Shown here: one piece after another, positions 42,288 through 49,984 of the stretch
How positions within the stretch are numbered: the stretch's first letter is position 1
Layout: every line of letters begins with the position of its first letter
From: Thermoleophilia bacterium
GTDB taxonomy: Bacteria; Actinomycetota; Thermoleophilia; Miltoncostaeales; Miltoncostaeaceae
Length of the DNA: 64,000 nucleotides
Direction: 5' to 3'
NCBI GenBank assembly: GCA_020438485.1
Contig: JAGQUM010000002.1
Span: forward strand, 1 to 64,000
The notes under the pieces: model-generated
Told to the model about the DNA's origin: nothing
What the model saw: only the letters and a program-made list of their open reading frames with translations
The model's database searches: none
Position numbers and translations under genes: made by a program

Positions 42288-42868
42288 GCGTCGCCCGCGA
42301 ACGTCACGTCCATCGCCAGCGCGCCTTCCAGCAGGCGGGTGTACTCGTGGGCGGGCACCTCCACGGCCCCGAACCGGCGGGTGTGGTCGGTGGCCATCTG
42401 GATGTCCCACAGCGCGTACCCGCGCGCGGCGATGTGGGCGTGGGCGAAGACCAGCGCGGCGTTGCCGGCGTTGGGCGCCGTGTGGAACATGCTCTCGGAC
42501 GTGAACACCCCGCCCAGCGCAACGCCGAACAGGCCGCCGCAGAGGTGTCCGTCGCGCCAGACCTCGACGCTGTGGGCCACCGCCGCCGCGTGCAGTTCCT
42601 CGTACAGCCGCGCGAGGCGCGGGGTGAGCCACTCGCCACCCGTGCGCATCCCCCCGCAGGCCTCCACCACCTGCGAGAACGCCGTGTCCAGGCGGGCCGT
42701 GAAACCGGCGCCGCGCACCGTCCGCGCCACCGTCCGGGGGACGCGGAACCCGTCGATGGGCAGCACCGCCCGGGGGTCGGCGATGTAGAACGAGATGTCG
42801 GCGTCTCCGCGGGCGTCCATGGGGAACGCGCCGCGACGGTAGGCGGTGAGGCACGTCACGGGATCCAT
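42284..42868 (-). CDS. aat: leucyl/phenylalanyl-tRNA-protein transferase
   Basis: Adds Leu or Phe to N-terminal Arg/Lys residues so that ClpAPS degrades the target (N-degron pathway). It has 194 residues. Family motifs: AYRRGAFPMDARG near the start, GGEWLTPRLARLYEELHAAA, AHSVEVWRDGHLCGGLFGVA, and ESMFHTAPNAGNAALVFAHA. The N-terminus is short compared with E. coli Aat. ATG 42868. No ClpS/ClpA gene lies in the window. Confidence 0.92.
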   Translation of the reverse strand: MDPVTCLTAYRRGAFPMDARGDADISFYIADPRAVLPIDGFRVPRTVARTVRGAGFTARLDTAFSQVVEACGGMRTGGEWLTPRLARLYEELHAAAVAHSVEVWRDGHLCGGLFGVALGGVFTSESMFHTAPNAGNAALVFAHAHIAARGYALWDIQMATDHTRRFGAVEVPAHEYTRLLEGALAMDVTFAGDA

Positions 42869-42981
42869 CGACGGGATTGTGCCGTGCGGGCCCGGCCGGG
42901 TGTGGGGCCCGCCCGTCGGTGGGTAACGACCTGGTGACTCCGCCGCATGGCCGGCGAGGCGGCAACCGGAAAGGAGCCCAC

Positions 42982-43146
42982 ATGGGTGGCGACGACAAGG
43001 ATCTGCTCGGTACCAGCGACGAGGCCGAGGACGCCATGAAGGAGGCGGCGGAGAAGGCGACCGGAACGGGCCGCGAGCCCGAGGACGACCGCGTGGACGA
43101 GCGGGCGCGCCGCGACGCCGAACGCGGCCTCGAGGGCAACCGCTAG
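42982..43146 (+). CDS. small acidic hydrophilic protein
   Basis: A 54-residue charged product (MGGDDKDLLGTSDEAEDAMK at the start, RRDAERGLEGNR at the end) with no hydrophobic segment, probably disordered or helical. ATG 42982 has a strong AAGGAG. It lies six bases before the GlgC-like gene. No family recognised; such small acidic proteins often accompany stress responses, but there is no direct evidence here. Confidence 0.6.
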   Translation: MGGDDKDLLGTSDEAEDAMKEAAEKATGTGREPEDDRVDERARRDAERGLEGNR

Positions 43147-43152
43147 AGGGGG

Positions 43153-44415
43153 GTGGCGAGAAAGAGCGGGACCGGGCGCGGGCCCGTGGCCCCGCGCACG
43201 CGCCGCGGCGACGTGGTGGCTCTCGTCCAGGCGGGCGGGGAGGGATCCCGGATGGGCGTGCTCACCGCGCGCAGGGCGAAGCCCGCGCTGCCGTTCGCCG
43301 GCGTTCACCGTCTCATCGACTTCACGCTGTCGAGCTTCATGCACTCCGAGTTCGACGACGTCTGGGTGGCGGTGCAGTACCAGGCGCGATCCCTCGACGC
43401 GTACCTCGCCGGGGGACGGCCGTGGAGCCTCGACCGCAACCGCGGCGGGTTCCGGCTGATCGCGCCCCAGACCGAGACGGGGCCCGGCGACACGCAGGGG
43501 TTCGCCACCGGCAACGCCGACCTGCTGCTGCGGCTTGCCGACGACATCGCGGGCAGCGGCGCGGGCCTGCTGGTGGTGTCGAGCGCCGACCACGTCTGCT
43601 CGGCCGATCTCGCGCGGGTGGTCGACGAGCACGACGAGAGCGGGGCGGCGCTGACGATGCTCACGTCGACGGTCACCAAGACGGAGGCCCGGCGCAAGGC
43701 GGTCGTGTCCGTGGCGGATGGCGGTGCGGTGACCGGCGTCGCGTACAAGCCCGCGCGCCCCGAGAGCGGCCTCGTGGCGGCCGAGATCTTCGTCTACAGC
43801 GTCCGCCCGCTGCTGGACGCGCTGCGCGAGATCCGGCACGAGGAGGGTGGTGAGGAGGGCCTCGGCGACTTCGGCCACCACCTCCTTCCCCGCCTGATCG
43901 ACGGCGGCCGGGTGCGGGCCGTGGAACTCGGCGGGTACTGGCGCGACGTGGGCCTGCCCGAGGCGTACCTCGAGGCCCACCGCGACGTGCTCGCCGGGCG
44001 CGCGGACGACGTCTTCTGTGCCGGCAGGCCGGTGGTCTCCCACTGGCCCGACCTGCCGGCGTCCCGCCTCCGGGGCGGCTGCCTGGTGGAGGACAGCATC
44101 GTGTCGCCGGGCTGCGACGTGGCCGGCGAGGTGGTGCGGAGCGTCCTCGGGCCGGGCACGGTGGTGGCCGCGGGGGCGCGCGTCGAGGACAGCGTTCTGC
44201 TCGACGGCGTGGTGGTCGAGGCCCGCGCCCGCGTGGAGTCCTCCATCGTCGACGAGGGGTGCGTGGTCGGCGAGCGTGGCCGCGTCGGTGCGCTGGCCGG
44301 CGGGAGGAGGGTCCGCGAGGGCGACCTGGCCGTCCTGGGTATGGGGGTCCGGGTCGGTCCGGGCGCGGAAGTGGCACCCGGGACCCGCTGCCCGCCGGAC
44401 GCCCGCGTCCGCTGA
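43153..44415 (+). CDS. glucose-1-phosphate adenylyltransferase-like nucleotidyltransferase
   Basis: GlgC-like enzyme of 420 residues. VVALVQAGGEGSRMGVLTARRAKPALPFAG is close to the GlgC signature, as are HRLIDFTLSSFMHSEFDDVWV, QTETGPGDTQGFATGNADLL, VVSSADHVCSADL and RDVGLPEAYLEAHRDVL. A C-terminal left-handed helix domain follows. The usual role is ADP-glucose synthesis for glycogen. Given the sugar genes nearby it may serve another NDP-glucose need, such as the GpgS donor; that is inference. GTG 43153 follows AGAGGGG. Confidence 0.88.
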   Translation: MARKSGTGRGPVAPRTRRGDVVALVQAGGEGSRMGVLTARRAKPALPFAGVHRLIDFTLSSFMHSEFDDVWVAVQYQARSLDAYLAGGRPWSLDRNRGGFRLIAPQTETGPGDTQGFATGNADLLLRLADDIAGSGAGLLVVSSADHVCSADLARVVDEHDESGAALTMLTSTVTKTEARRKAVVSVADGGAVTGVAYKPARPESGLVAAEIFVYSVRPLLDALREIRHEEGGEEGLGDFGHHLLPRLIDGGRVRAVELGGYWRDVGLPEAYLEAHRDVLAGRADDVFCAGRPVVSHWPDLPASRLRGGCLVEDSIVSPGCDVAGEVVRSVLGPGTVVAAGARVEDSVLLDGVVVEARARVESSIVDEGCVVGERGRVGALAGGRRVREGDLAVLGMGVRVGPGAEVAPGTRCPPDARVR

Positions 44416-44424
44416 CCCCTGTAT

Positions 44425-44440
44425 TCAACCACGCGGTTGA
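44425..44440. promoter_or_regulatory. distal operator of arsR-type promoter
   Basis: TCAACC-ACGC-GGTTGA, perfect six-base arms. It covers the -35 hexamer TTGACA (44437-44442). A second copy lies 43 bases downstream, about four helical turns. Confidence 0.8.
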
Positions 44441-44466
44441 CAGACGCGGGCGCGTAGGGGTAAGTT
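44437..44466 (+). promoter_or_regulatory. sigma70-like promoter for the arsR-SRPBCC-VOC operon
   Basis: TTGACA, an 18-base gap and TAAGTT. The -35 hexamer is consensus. The two operator copies flank the promoter elements, so repressor bound at both would block polymerase. Confidence 0.75.
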
Positions 44467-44467
44467 A

Positions 44468-44483
44468 TCAACCACTTGGTTGA
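44468..44483. promoter_or_regulatory. proximal operator of arsR-type promoter
   Basis: TCAACC-ACTT-GGTTGA, same arms as the copy at 44425-44440 with a different centre. It covers the transcription start region and ends 14 bases before the regulator's GTG. Confidence 0.8.
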
Positions 44484-44497
44484 GAAAGGGGTCCCGG

Positions 44498-44842
44498 GTG
44501 GCGCACGATCAGCTGTCTCGCGTGTTCTCGGCGCTGGCCGACCCGACGCGGCGCGACATGGTCGCGCGCCTGGCCGCCGGCGACCACACGGTCACCGAGC
44601 TGGCCGAGCCGTACGACGTGAGCCTCCAGGCGGTGTCGAAGCACCTGCGCGTGCTGCGCGACGCCGGCCTGGTGACCACGACGCGCGACGCCCAGCGCCG
44701 GCCCGTGCACCTCGAAGCGGAGGTCTTCGACCTCATGACCAAGTGGATAGAGCGCTACCGGCGCGAGGCCGAAAGCAGGTTCCGGCGCCTCGACGCGGTG
44801 CTCGACGCGATGGACGACAACGACGAGGAGGACGCCCCATGA
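44498..44842 (+). CDS. ArsR-family transcriptional repressor
   Basis: Winged-helix regulator of 114 residues. LSRVFSALADPTRRDMVARL begins the fold and HTVTELAEPYDVSLQAVSKH is the recognition region. No Cys-rich metal site is present, and regulators of this type paired with SRPBCC proteins are usually metal-independent. GTG 44498 is chosen for its AAAGG; the frame is open from TTG 44480. Its stop overlaps the SRPBCC gene (ATGA). The two TCAACC/GGTTGA palindromes upstream are the probable autoregulatory operators. Confidence 0.92.
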   Translation: MAHDQLSRVFSALADPTRRDMVARLAAGDHTVTELAEPYDVSLQAVSKHLRVLRDAGLVTTTRDAQRRPVHLEAEVFDLMTKWIERYRREAESRFRRLDAVLDAMDDNDEEDAP

Positions 44843-45321
44843 GCGCCACCACCCGCGAGACGGTCATCACGGCCGACCCCGCTCTGCCCACCATCGAGAT
44901 CTTGCGCGAGTTCGACGCTCCCGTCGACAGGGTCTACCGGGCCTGGACCGAGCGCGAGCTGGCCGAGAAGTGGATCGGCCCGCACAGCATCGACACGAGC
45001 ATCGAGCACTGGGATCTGCGCCGCGGGGGCAGCTGGCGCTACACGTGCGGCCGCGGCGACGATCAGCACCGCTTCTTCGGCTCGTTCCACGACGTGGTGC
45101 CCAACGAGCGCATCACGCAGACGTTCACGTACGAGCCCTTTCCCGAGGGTGTGAGCCTCGAGATCGCGTCGTTCGAGGGGCTCGACGGCGGCCGCACCCG
45201 GGTCCGCGCGCTGTCGGTGCTGCCCAGCCTGGAGGCCCGCGACGCCATGGTCTCGAGCGGTATGGACACGGGGGTCAGGGAGGGGTACGAAAAGATGGAC
45301 GCCCTGCTGGCGTCCCTGTGA
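44839..45321 (+). CDS. SRPBCC/AHSA1-family protein
   Basis: Bet v1-like hydrophobic-cavity protein of 160 residues. REFDAPVDRVYRAWTERELAE and WIGPHSIDTSIEHWDLRRGG are typical of the AHSA1/YndB group that is cotranscribed with ArsR repressors. SFHDVVPNERITQTFTYE is the central sheet. Ligand unknown. The ATG overlaps the ArsR stop, so the two are a unit and the VOC gene follows by 37 bases. Confidence 0.9.
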   Translation: MSATTRETVITADPALPTIEILREFDAPVDRVYRAWTERELAEKWIGPHSIDTSIEHWDLRRGGSWRYTCGRGDDQHRFFGSFHDVVPNERITQTFTYEPFPEGVSLEIASFEGLDGGRTRVRALSVLPSLEARDAMVSSGMDTGVREGYEKMDALLASL

Positions 45322-45358
45322 TCGCGACGCCGCGCGGCGGCGGAAGGGAGAAGGTGCG

Positions 45359-45748
45359 ATGGCGACCGACGGCCTGAGTGTCACGGGCGTGGACTTCGTC
45401 CTGCGGACGGTGGAGGACCTGGCGCGGGCCCGGCAGTTCTACGGCGACGTGCTGGGACTCGTGCCCGGCAAGACGTGGGGCGAGGGCGACGCCATGATGG
45501 GCGCCGAATACGAGACGGGCACGGTCACCATTGCGCTGCTCGACGGGGCGAGGGTGGGCATGCCGCACCGGCCGGGAGGCGCCGTCGCCCTGCGGGTGGA
45601 CGACGTGCCCGCCGCCCGCGACGCGCTGAAGGCGCGGGGAGTGGAGTTCCTGGAGGAACTCATCGACTCGGGGTCGTGCCACCAGGCCATCTTCAACGAC
45701 CCGGAGGGAAACGCCCTGATCCTCCACCACATCTACCAGGGCCGGTGA
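45359..45748 (+). CDS. VOC-family (glyoxalase/bleomycin-resistance-like) protein
   Basis: Protein of 129 residues with the paired beta-alpha-beta-beta-beta VOC fold. VTGVDFVLRTVEDLARARQFYGDVLGL and FNDPEGNALILHHIY are the two family ends. It could be a glyoxalase-like isomerase, dioxygenase relative or binding protein. ATG 45359 has GGGAGAAGG upstream. It probably belongs to the ArsR-controlled operon. Confidence 0.87.
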   Translation: MATDGLSVTGVDFVLRTVEDLARARQFYGDVLGLVPGKTWGEGDAMMGAEYETGTVTIALLDGARVGMPHRPGGAVALRVDDVPAARDALKARGVEFLEELIDSGSCHQAIFNDPEGNALILHHIYQGR

Positions 45749-45805
45749 CGGCGCGGGCGCGGGTCGGGTGGTCGCGGCGGCGGGCGCGGCTCTAGACTGG
45801 CGTGC

Positions 45806-46231
45806 ATGGAGCCGCCGCTCGTCCACCGCCACCAGTTCCGCATCGTCATGGGAGAGGTGGACGTGGCGCAGATCCACTTCACGACCCTGTTCCAGTGGAT
45901 GGACCGTGGGCTGAGCGAGTGGCTGGCGCTCGTGGGCCGGCCGTTCACGCGCCTGCTGGAGGAGGGGCCGGGCATCCCCATCGTCGACGTCCACGTGGCC
46001 ATCCGCGAACGGATCCACCTGGACGACATGCTGACGCTCACGACATGGATCGGGCAGGTGGGCACCACGTCGTTCCGGTCGCGTCACCGCTTCGACCGGC
46101 ACGGCGTGGTCGTGGCGTCAGGGACGCTCGTGCACGTGTGCCTCGACCGGGCCACCCGGATCCCCGAGCCGGTGCCCGAGTGGGTGCGGGCCGTGGCCGC
46201 CCCCGAGGGGTGGGAACCGTCCCCCGCCTAG
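45806..46231 (+). CDS. hotdog-fold thioesterase (4HBT/YbgC-like)
   Basis: Acyl-CoA thioesterase-like protein of 141 residues. HQFRIVMGEVDVAQIHFTTL holds the position of the catalytic Asp (EVDVAQIHF), and FQWMDRGLSEWLALVG is the hotdog helix. VHVAIRERIHLDDMLTLTTW and SGTLVHVCLDRAT follow. The acyl substrate is unknown. ATG 45806. It has its own 57-base leader after the VOC gene. Confidence 0.85.
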   Translation: MEPPLVHRHQFRIVMGEVDVAQIHFTTLFQWMDRGLSEWLALVGRPFTRLLEEGPGIPIVDVHVAIRERIHLDDMLTLTTWIGQVGTTSFRSRHRFDRHGVVVASGTLVHVCLDRATRIPEPVPEWVRAVAAPEGWEPSPA

Positions 46232-46276
46232 GCCGCGGGGCGCAGGGACCCGGGTGGGCGCGGTAAAGTCGGTGCC

Positions 46277-47764
46277 GTGAGCACCCATCCCCGCGCCTCA
46301 CGGGGTCGCCCGGCGGGGCTCGTCCGCCGCGACGTGCGATTCCGCCCCCTGCTGTCCGGCCCCGCCGGCACGCAACGCCTGCGGCGCGCGGCGTCGGTGC
46401 TGATCCTTGCCCTCATCGACGTGACGGGCGTGTTCCTGGGCATCTACGCGGCGTTCGCGCTGAAGCTCCTGGTCGTCACCGGCTCCGTCGACTCCGCCGC
46501 CGTCTGGCGCATCGAGCAGACGATCCTGCCGCTCGTCACCGTGGTGCTGCTTCTGATCTTCGCGAAGAACAACCTGTACTCGGCCCGCGAGTACCGGCCG
46601 CGCTCCGCCGCCATCCTGTCCAGCACGACCCTGGGCGTGGTGGTGCTCGTCGTGCTGACCATCGCGTCCGGCTGGGACTTCACCACGTACTACATCGTGT
46701 ACGGCGGCTGGTTCTTCGTGAGCCTGTTCATCATCGTGCTGCGCGCCAGCTACGAGAGCATCACCACCCTGGCGCTGGACGCCACCCACTACGAGCGCCG
46801 GGCGCTGCTGGTGGGAGGCGACGAGGCCGTCGGGAGGGTGTCGCACGCCCTCGAGCACACGTCCAACCGTCGCGGCGTGCCATACCGCATCCGCGGTTCC
46901 GTGGCGCTGGACGAGCTGCCCGCGCAGTGGGATTCGCCGGACGGCGACCGGCTGCTCGACACCGGCCTCATCGACGAGGTGATCCTCACCGACGTCGCCG
47001 AGTTGGCCGACGAGGCCGTGCTCGCGCTGCTGGAGGCCTGCCGACGCCGGGGCATCGCCGTCCGGCTGGCTCCCACCACGGTGGAGCTGCTGTCGCACAC
47101 GATCCAGGCGGTGCCGGCGCCCGGCTTCCCGCTGTTCTCCGTGCACCCGCCGGTGCTCAGCGTGGTGCAGTTCTGGGTCAAGCGCGTGTTCGACGTGGTG
47201 GTCGGACTGGTCATCACCGTCCTGGTCGCCCCGTTCCTCGCGGTGTTCATGCTGCTCATCAAGCTGGAGGACCGCGGCCCGGTATTCCACCGCAGCCGTC
47301 GCGTCGGCGTGGACGAGACCGCGTTCGACTGCATGAAGCTGCGCACCATGAAGGTCGGGGCCGAGCAGATGCAGGCCGACATCGAGCACCTCAACGAGGC
47401 CGACGGCGCGCTGTTCAAGATCCGCGAGGATCCCCGGGTCACCCGCATCGGCGGGTTTCTGCGCCGGTACTCGCTCGACGAGCTGCCCCAGCTCATCAAC
47501 GTGTTGCGGGGCGAGATGTCGCTCGTGGGCCCCCGGCCGCTGCCCGTCCGCGACTACGAGCTGCTGGACGCGGTGCAGCGCAAGCGCTACCTGGTGCTGC
47601 CGGGCATGACGGGCCTGTGGCAGATCAGTGGCCGGTCGGACCTCTCGTTCGACGAGCTCATCCGGCTCGACTTCTACTACATCGAGACGTGGTCGATCTG
47701 GCTCGACTTCGTCATCCTTGCCCGGACCATCCCCGTGGTCCTGGCGCGTCGGGGCGCGTTCTGA
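46277..47764 (+). CDS. polyprenyl glycosylphosphotransferase (WbaP/CpsE-like)
   Basis: Starts a lipid-linked surface glycan by moving sugar-1-phosphate from a UDP-sugar to undecaprenyl phosphate. It has 495 residues: four N-terminal helices, a CoA-binding-like domain (RRALLVGGDEAVGRVSHALE), then one helix and the catalytic domain with KRVFDVVVGLVI, DRGPVFHRSRRVGVDE, KLRTMKVGAE, RRYSLDELPQLINVLRG, LVGPRPLPV and GLWQISGRSDLSFDE. GTG 46277. A coiled-coil gene is coupled to its 3' end (CTGA). Confidence 0.94.
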   Translation: MSTHPRASRGRPAGLVRRDVRFRPLLSGPAGTQRLRRAASVLILALIDVTGVFLGIYAAFALKLLVVTGSVDSAAVWRIEQTILPLVTVVLLLIFAKNNLYSAREYRPRSAAILSSTTLGVVVLVVLTIASGWDFTTYYIVYGGWFFVSLFIIVLRASYESITTLALDATHYERRALLVGGDEAVGRVSHALEHTSNRRGVPYRIRGSVALDELPAQWDSPDGDRLLDTGLIDEVILTDVAELADEAVLALLEACRRRGIAVRLAPTTVELLSHTIQAVPAPGFPLFSVHPPVLSVVQFWVKRVFDVVVGLVITVLVAPFLAVFMLLIKLEDRGPVFHRSRRVGVDETAFDCMKLRTMKVGAEQMQADIEHLNEADGALFKIREDPRVTRIGGFLRRYSLDELPQLINVLRGEMSLVGPRPLPVRDYELLDAVQRKRYLVLPGMTGLWQISGRSDLSFDELIRLDFYYIETWSIWLDFVILARTIPVVLARRGAF

Positions 47765-48036
47765 GCGACGCCGACGACGCCCTGCGCGCGCTGCGCGACG
47801 CCGCCGGCCGGGCTCCCCTGCCCCCCCTGCGGGTCGACGCCGGGGGCGCCTCCACGCGGCCCGGGCCCGCCGGCGCCGCCGTCGACCGTGCCCGCGCCGC
47901 GGTGCTGCGGCTGCTGGCCCCGTCGCTGGCGGGCCTGGTGGCCCAGCTCGAACGGGACCGCCACCGCCTGCGGGGCGAGATCGCCGACCTGCGTCGCCGC
48001 GTCGACGAGCTCGAGCGGCGCGCCGACCGGCCGTAG
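47761..48036 (+). CDS. small coiled-coil protein, probable CTG start
   Basis: Product of 91 residues. The C-terminal half is a clear heptad coiled coil (LVAQLERDRHRLRGEIADLR, then RRVDELERRADR). Function unknown. The only start that keeps the upstream half is CTG 47761, which overlaps the glycosylphosphotransferase stop as CTGA. That geometry matches the GTGA and ATGA overlaps elsewhere here, so I accept it. A GTG further in would leave only the coiled coil. Confidence 0.6.
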   Translation: MSDADDALRALRDAAGRAPLPPLRVDAGGASTRPGPAGAAVDRARAAVLRLLAPSLAGLVAQLERDRHRLRGEIADLRRRVDELERRADRP

Positions 48037-48041
48037 CCCCG

Positions 48042-49223
48042 TTGCGCCTTGCGTTCTGTGTGCAGCGGTACGGTCCCGACGTGGCGGGCGGGGCCGAGGC
48101 GCTGTGCCGCCGCACCGCACACGCGCTGGCCGACGCGGGCGACGACGTGGTGGTCTACACCACCACCGCGCGCGACTACCTGACGTGGGAGCCGCACTAT
48201 CCCGCGGGCGTCTCGCGGGACGGACCCGTGGAGGTCCGCCGCTACCCCGTCGATCCCCCCGACCCCGCCCGCGCCGCCGCCCTCGTGCGCGCGCTGTCGC
48301 TGGCGCCCGGCGACCCGGCGGCCGAGGAGGCATGGATCCGGGCCCAGGGCCCCGTCAGCCCAGGCCTGCTGGCCGACGTGCGCGCCGCGCCGTCCCGGCA
48401 CGAGGTGCTGGCGTTCTGGACCTACCTGTACGCCACGGCCCAGCTGGGCCTGCCGCTGGTCGCCGATCGCTCCGTCCTCGTGCCGCTGGCACACGACGAA
48501 CCCATGCTGCGGTTCACCGTCAGCCGCGGCCTGGTGCGCGCCGCCGCGGGCCTCGCGTTCCTCACCCCCGAGGAGGCCGTCCTGGTGGACGACCTGCACG
48601 GCATCGGCGACCGGCCCTGGGCCGTCGTCGGCACCGGCGTCGATCCGGCCCCGCCGGCGCCGCCCCCGCCGGACGCGGGGTCGTACGTGTTGTTCCTCGG
48701 CCGCGTGGACCCGGCCAAGGGCGTGCTCGAACTGGTGGACGCGCACGCCCGCTACCGCCGCCGCGGCGGGCGGCTGGGCCTGGTGCTGGCGGGACGCCCG
48801 ACCGTCCCGCTGCGCCTGCCCGGGTGGGTGCGGACCACCGGTTTCGTGGACGACGCCCGGCGGGCGTCGCTGCTGGCGGGCGCCGCCGCTGTCGCGCTGC
48901 CCTCTCGCTACGAGAGCCTGTCCCTGACCGCCCTTGAGGCGTGGCAGGCCGGGCGGCCCACCATCGCCACGTCCGCGTGCGACGTGGTGGCCGGGCAGAC
49001 GAGGCGCTCCGGCGGGGGAACGGTGTACGACGACCCGGACGGCTATGGGGCCGCCCTGGCCGCCCTCGAGCGCGACCCGGACGGCGCGGCCCGCGCGGCG
49101 CGCGGCGCCCGGGCGTGGGTCGCCGCGCAGACGTGGCCCGCCGCCGTGCGCCGGTGGCGGGTGCTTCTGCGCGCCGTGGCGCGCCCGGTCGCCCCCGCCA
49201 CCCGTGCGAGGGAGGCCGCGTGA
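48042..49223 (+). CDS. GT4-like glycosyltransferase
   Basis: GT-B glycosyltransferase of 393 residues. Start region RLAFCVQRYGPDVAGGAE is typical of GT4. FLGRVDPAKGVLELVDA opens the C-terminal domain, and ALPSRYESLSLTALEAWQAG carries the Ex7E donor-binding motif. Donor and acceptor are unknown. TTG 48042 begins the first beta-strand. It follows the glycosylphosphotransferase and coiled-coil genes, so it probably extends the same glycan. Confidence 0.92.
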   Translation: MRLAFCVQRYGPDVAGGAEALCRRTAHALADAGDDVVVYTTTARDYLTWEPHYPAGVSRDGPVEVRRYPVDPPDPARAAALVRALSLAPGDPAAEEAWIRAQGPVSPGLLADVRAAPSRHEVLAFWTYLYATAQLGLPLVADRSVLVPLAHDEPMLRFTVSRGLVRAAAGLAFLTPEEAVLVDDLHGIGDRPWAVVGTGVDPAPPAPPPPDAGSYVLFLGRVDPAKGVLELVDAHARYRRRGGRLGLVLAGRPTVPLRLPGWVRTTGFVDDARRASLLAGAAAVALPSRYESLSLTALEAWQAGRPTIATSACDVVAGQTRRSGGGTVYDDPDGYGAALAALERDPDGAARAARGARAWVAAQTWPAAVRRWRVLLRAVARPVAPATRAREAA

Positions 49224-49867
49224 TCGGCCCGGACGAGCTGCTGACCACCACCCGCGCCGTGCGCCGCCGCCTGGATCTCGACCGCGATGTGCCGCAGGCT
49301 CTGGTGGACGAGTGCCTGCGCATCGCCCAGCAGGCCCCGACGGGCGGCAACCGGCGGATCGCCCGGTTCGTGGTGGTGCGCGACGCCGGGCTGCGCCGCG
49401 AGCTCGGCCGTCTTTACCGGGAGGGGTGGCGGCGCTACCTGGCGGAGGGCGTCGGCTCCGGCCCGCCCCGCCGGGTGCCGGGCCGCGACCGGGAGGCGCT
49501 CGCGATGCAGCGTCGCGTCGCCGCGTCCGCGCGCCACCTGGCCGACGCCATCGACCGCGTGCCCGTCCACGTCATCCCGTGTGTCACGCCCCGCACCGAC
49601 GGCGCCGACGCCGTCACGCAGGCGTCCGTGCTGGGGTCCGTCATGCCGGCCGTGTGGAGCTACATGCTGGCCGCGCGCGCCCGCGGCCTCGGCACGGCGT
49701 GGACCACCATCCACCTGTTCGAGGAGCGCGCGGTGGCCGAGCTGCTGGGCATCCCCGACGACCACATGCAGGTGGCCCTCATCCCCACCGCGTTCCACAC
49801 GGGCGCGCGGTTCTCGCCCGCCCCGCGTCCCCCGCTCGACGAGTTCCGCTCCGTCGACGGCTGGTAG
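49220..49867 (+). CDS. nitroreductase-family flavoprotein
   Basis: FMN-dependent oxidoreductase of 215 residues. TRAVRRRLDLDRDVPQALVD and IAQQAPTGGNRRIARFVVVR are the FMN-binding N-terminus; SVMPAVWSYMLAARARGLGTAW and LLGIPDDHMQVALIPTAFH are the family core. The physiological substrate is unknown. GTG 49220 overlaps the GT4 stop (GTGA), linking it in translation to the glycan genes. Confidence 0.9.
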   Translation: MIGPDELLTTTRAVRRRLDLDRDVPQALVDECLRIAQQAPTGGNRRIARFVVVRDAGLRRELGRLYREGWRRYLAEGVGSGPPRRVPGRDREALAMQRRVAASARHLADAIDRVPVHVIPCVTPRTDGADAVTQASVLGSVMPAVWSYMLAARARGLGTAWTTIHLFEERAVAELLGIPDDHMQVALIPTAFHTGARFSPAPRPPLDEFRSVDGW

Positions 49868-49984
49868 CCGGGTCGTCGCGGCGCTCGCGCGCCCCGGCGG
49901 ATGCTCGCAGCCCTGCGGCTTCCGAAAGCCGTGGCGTGCACCCCGGACCTCAAGAAACGCGCTACGTGCGCCGAAGGGGTGGAC

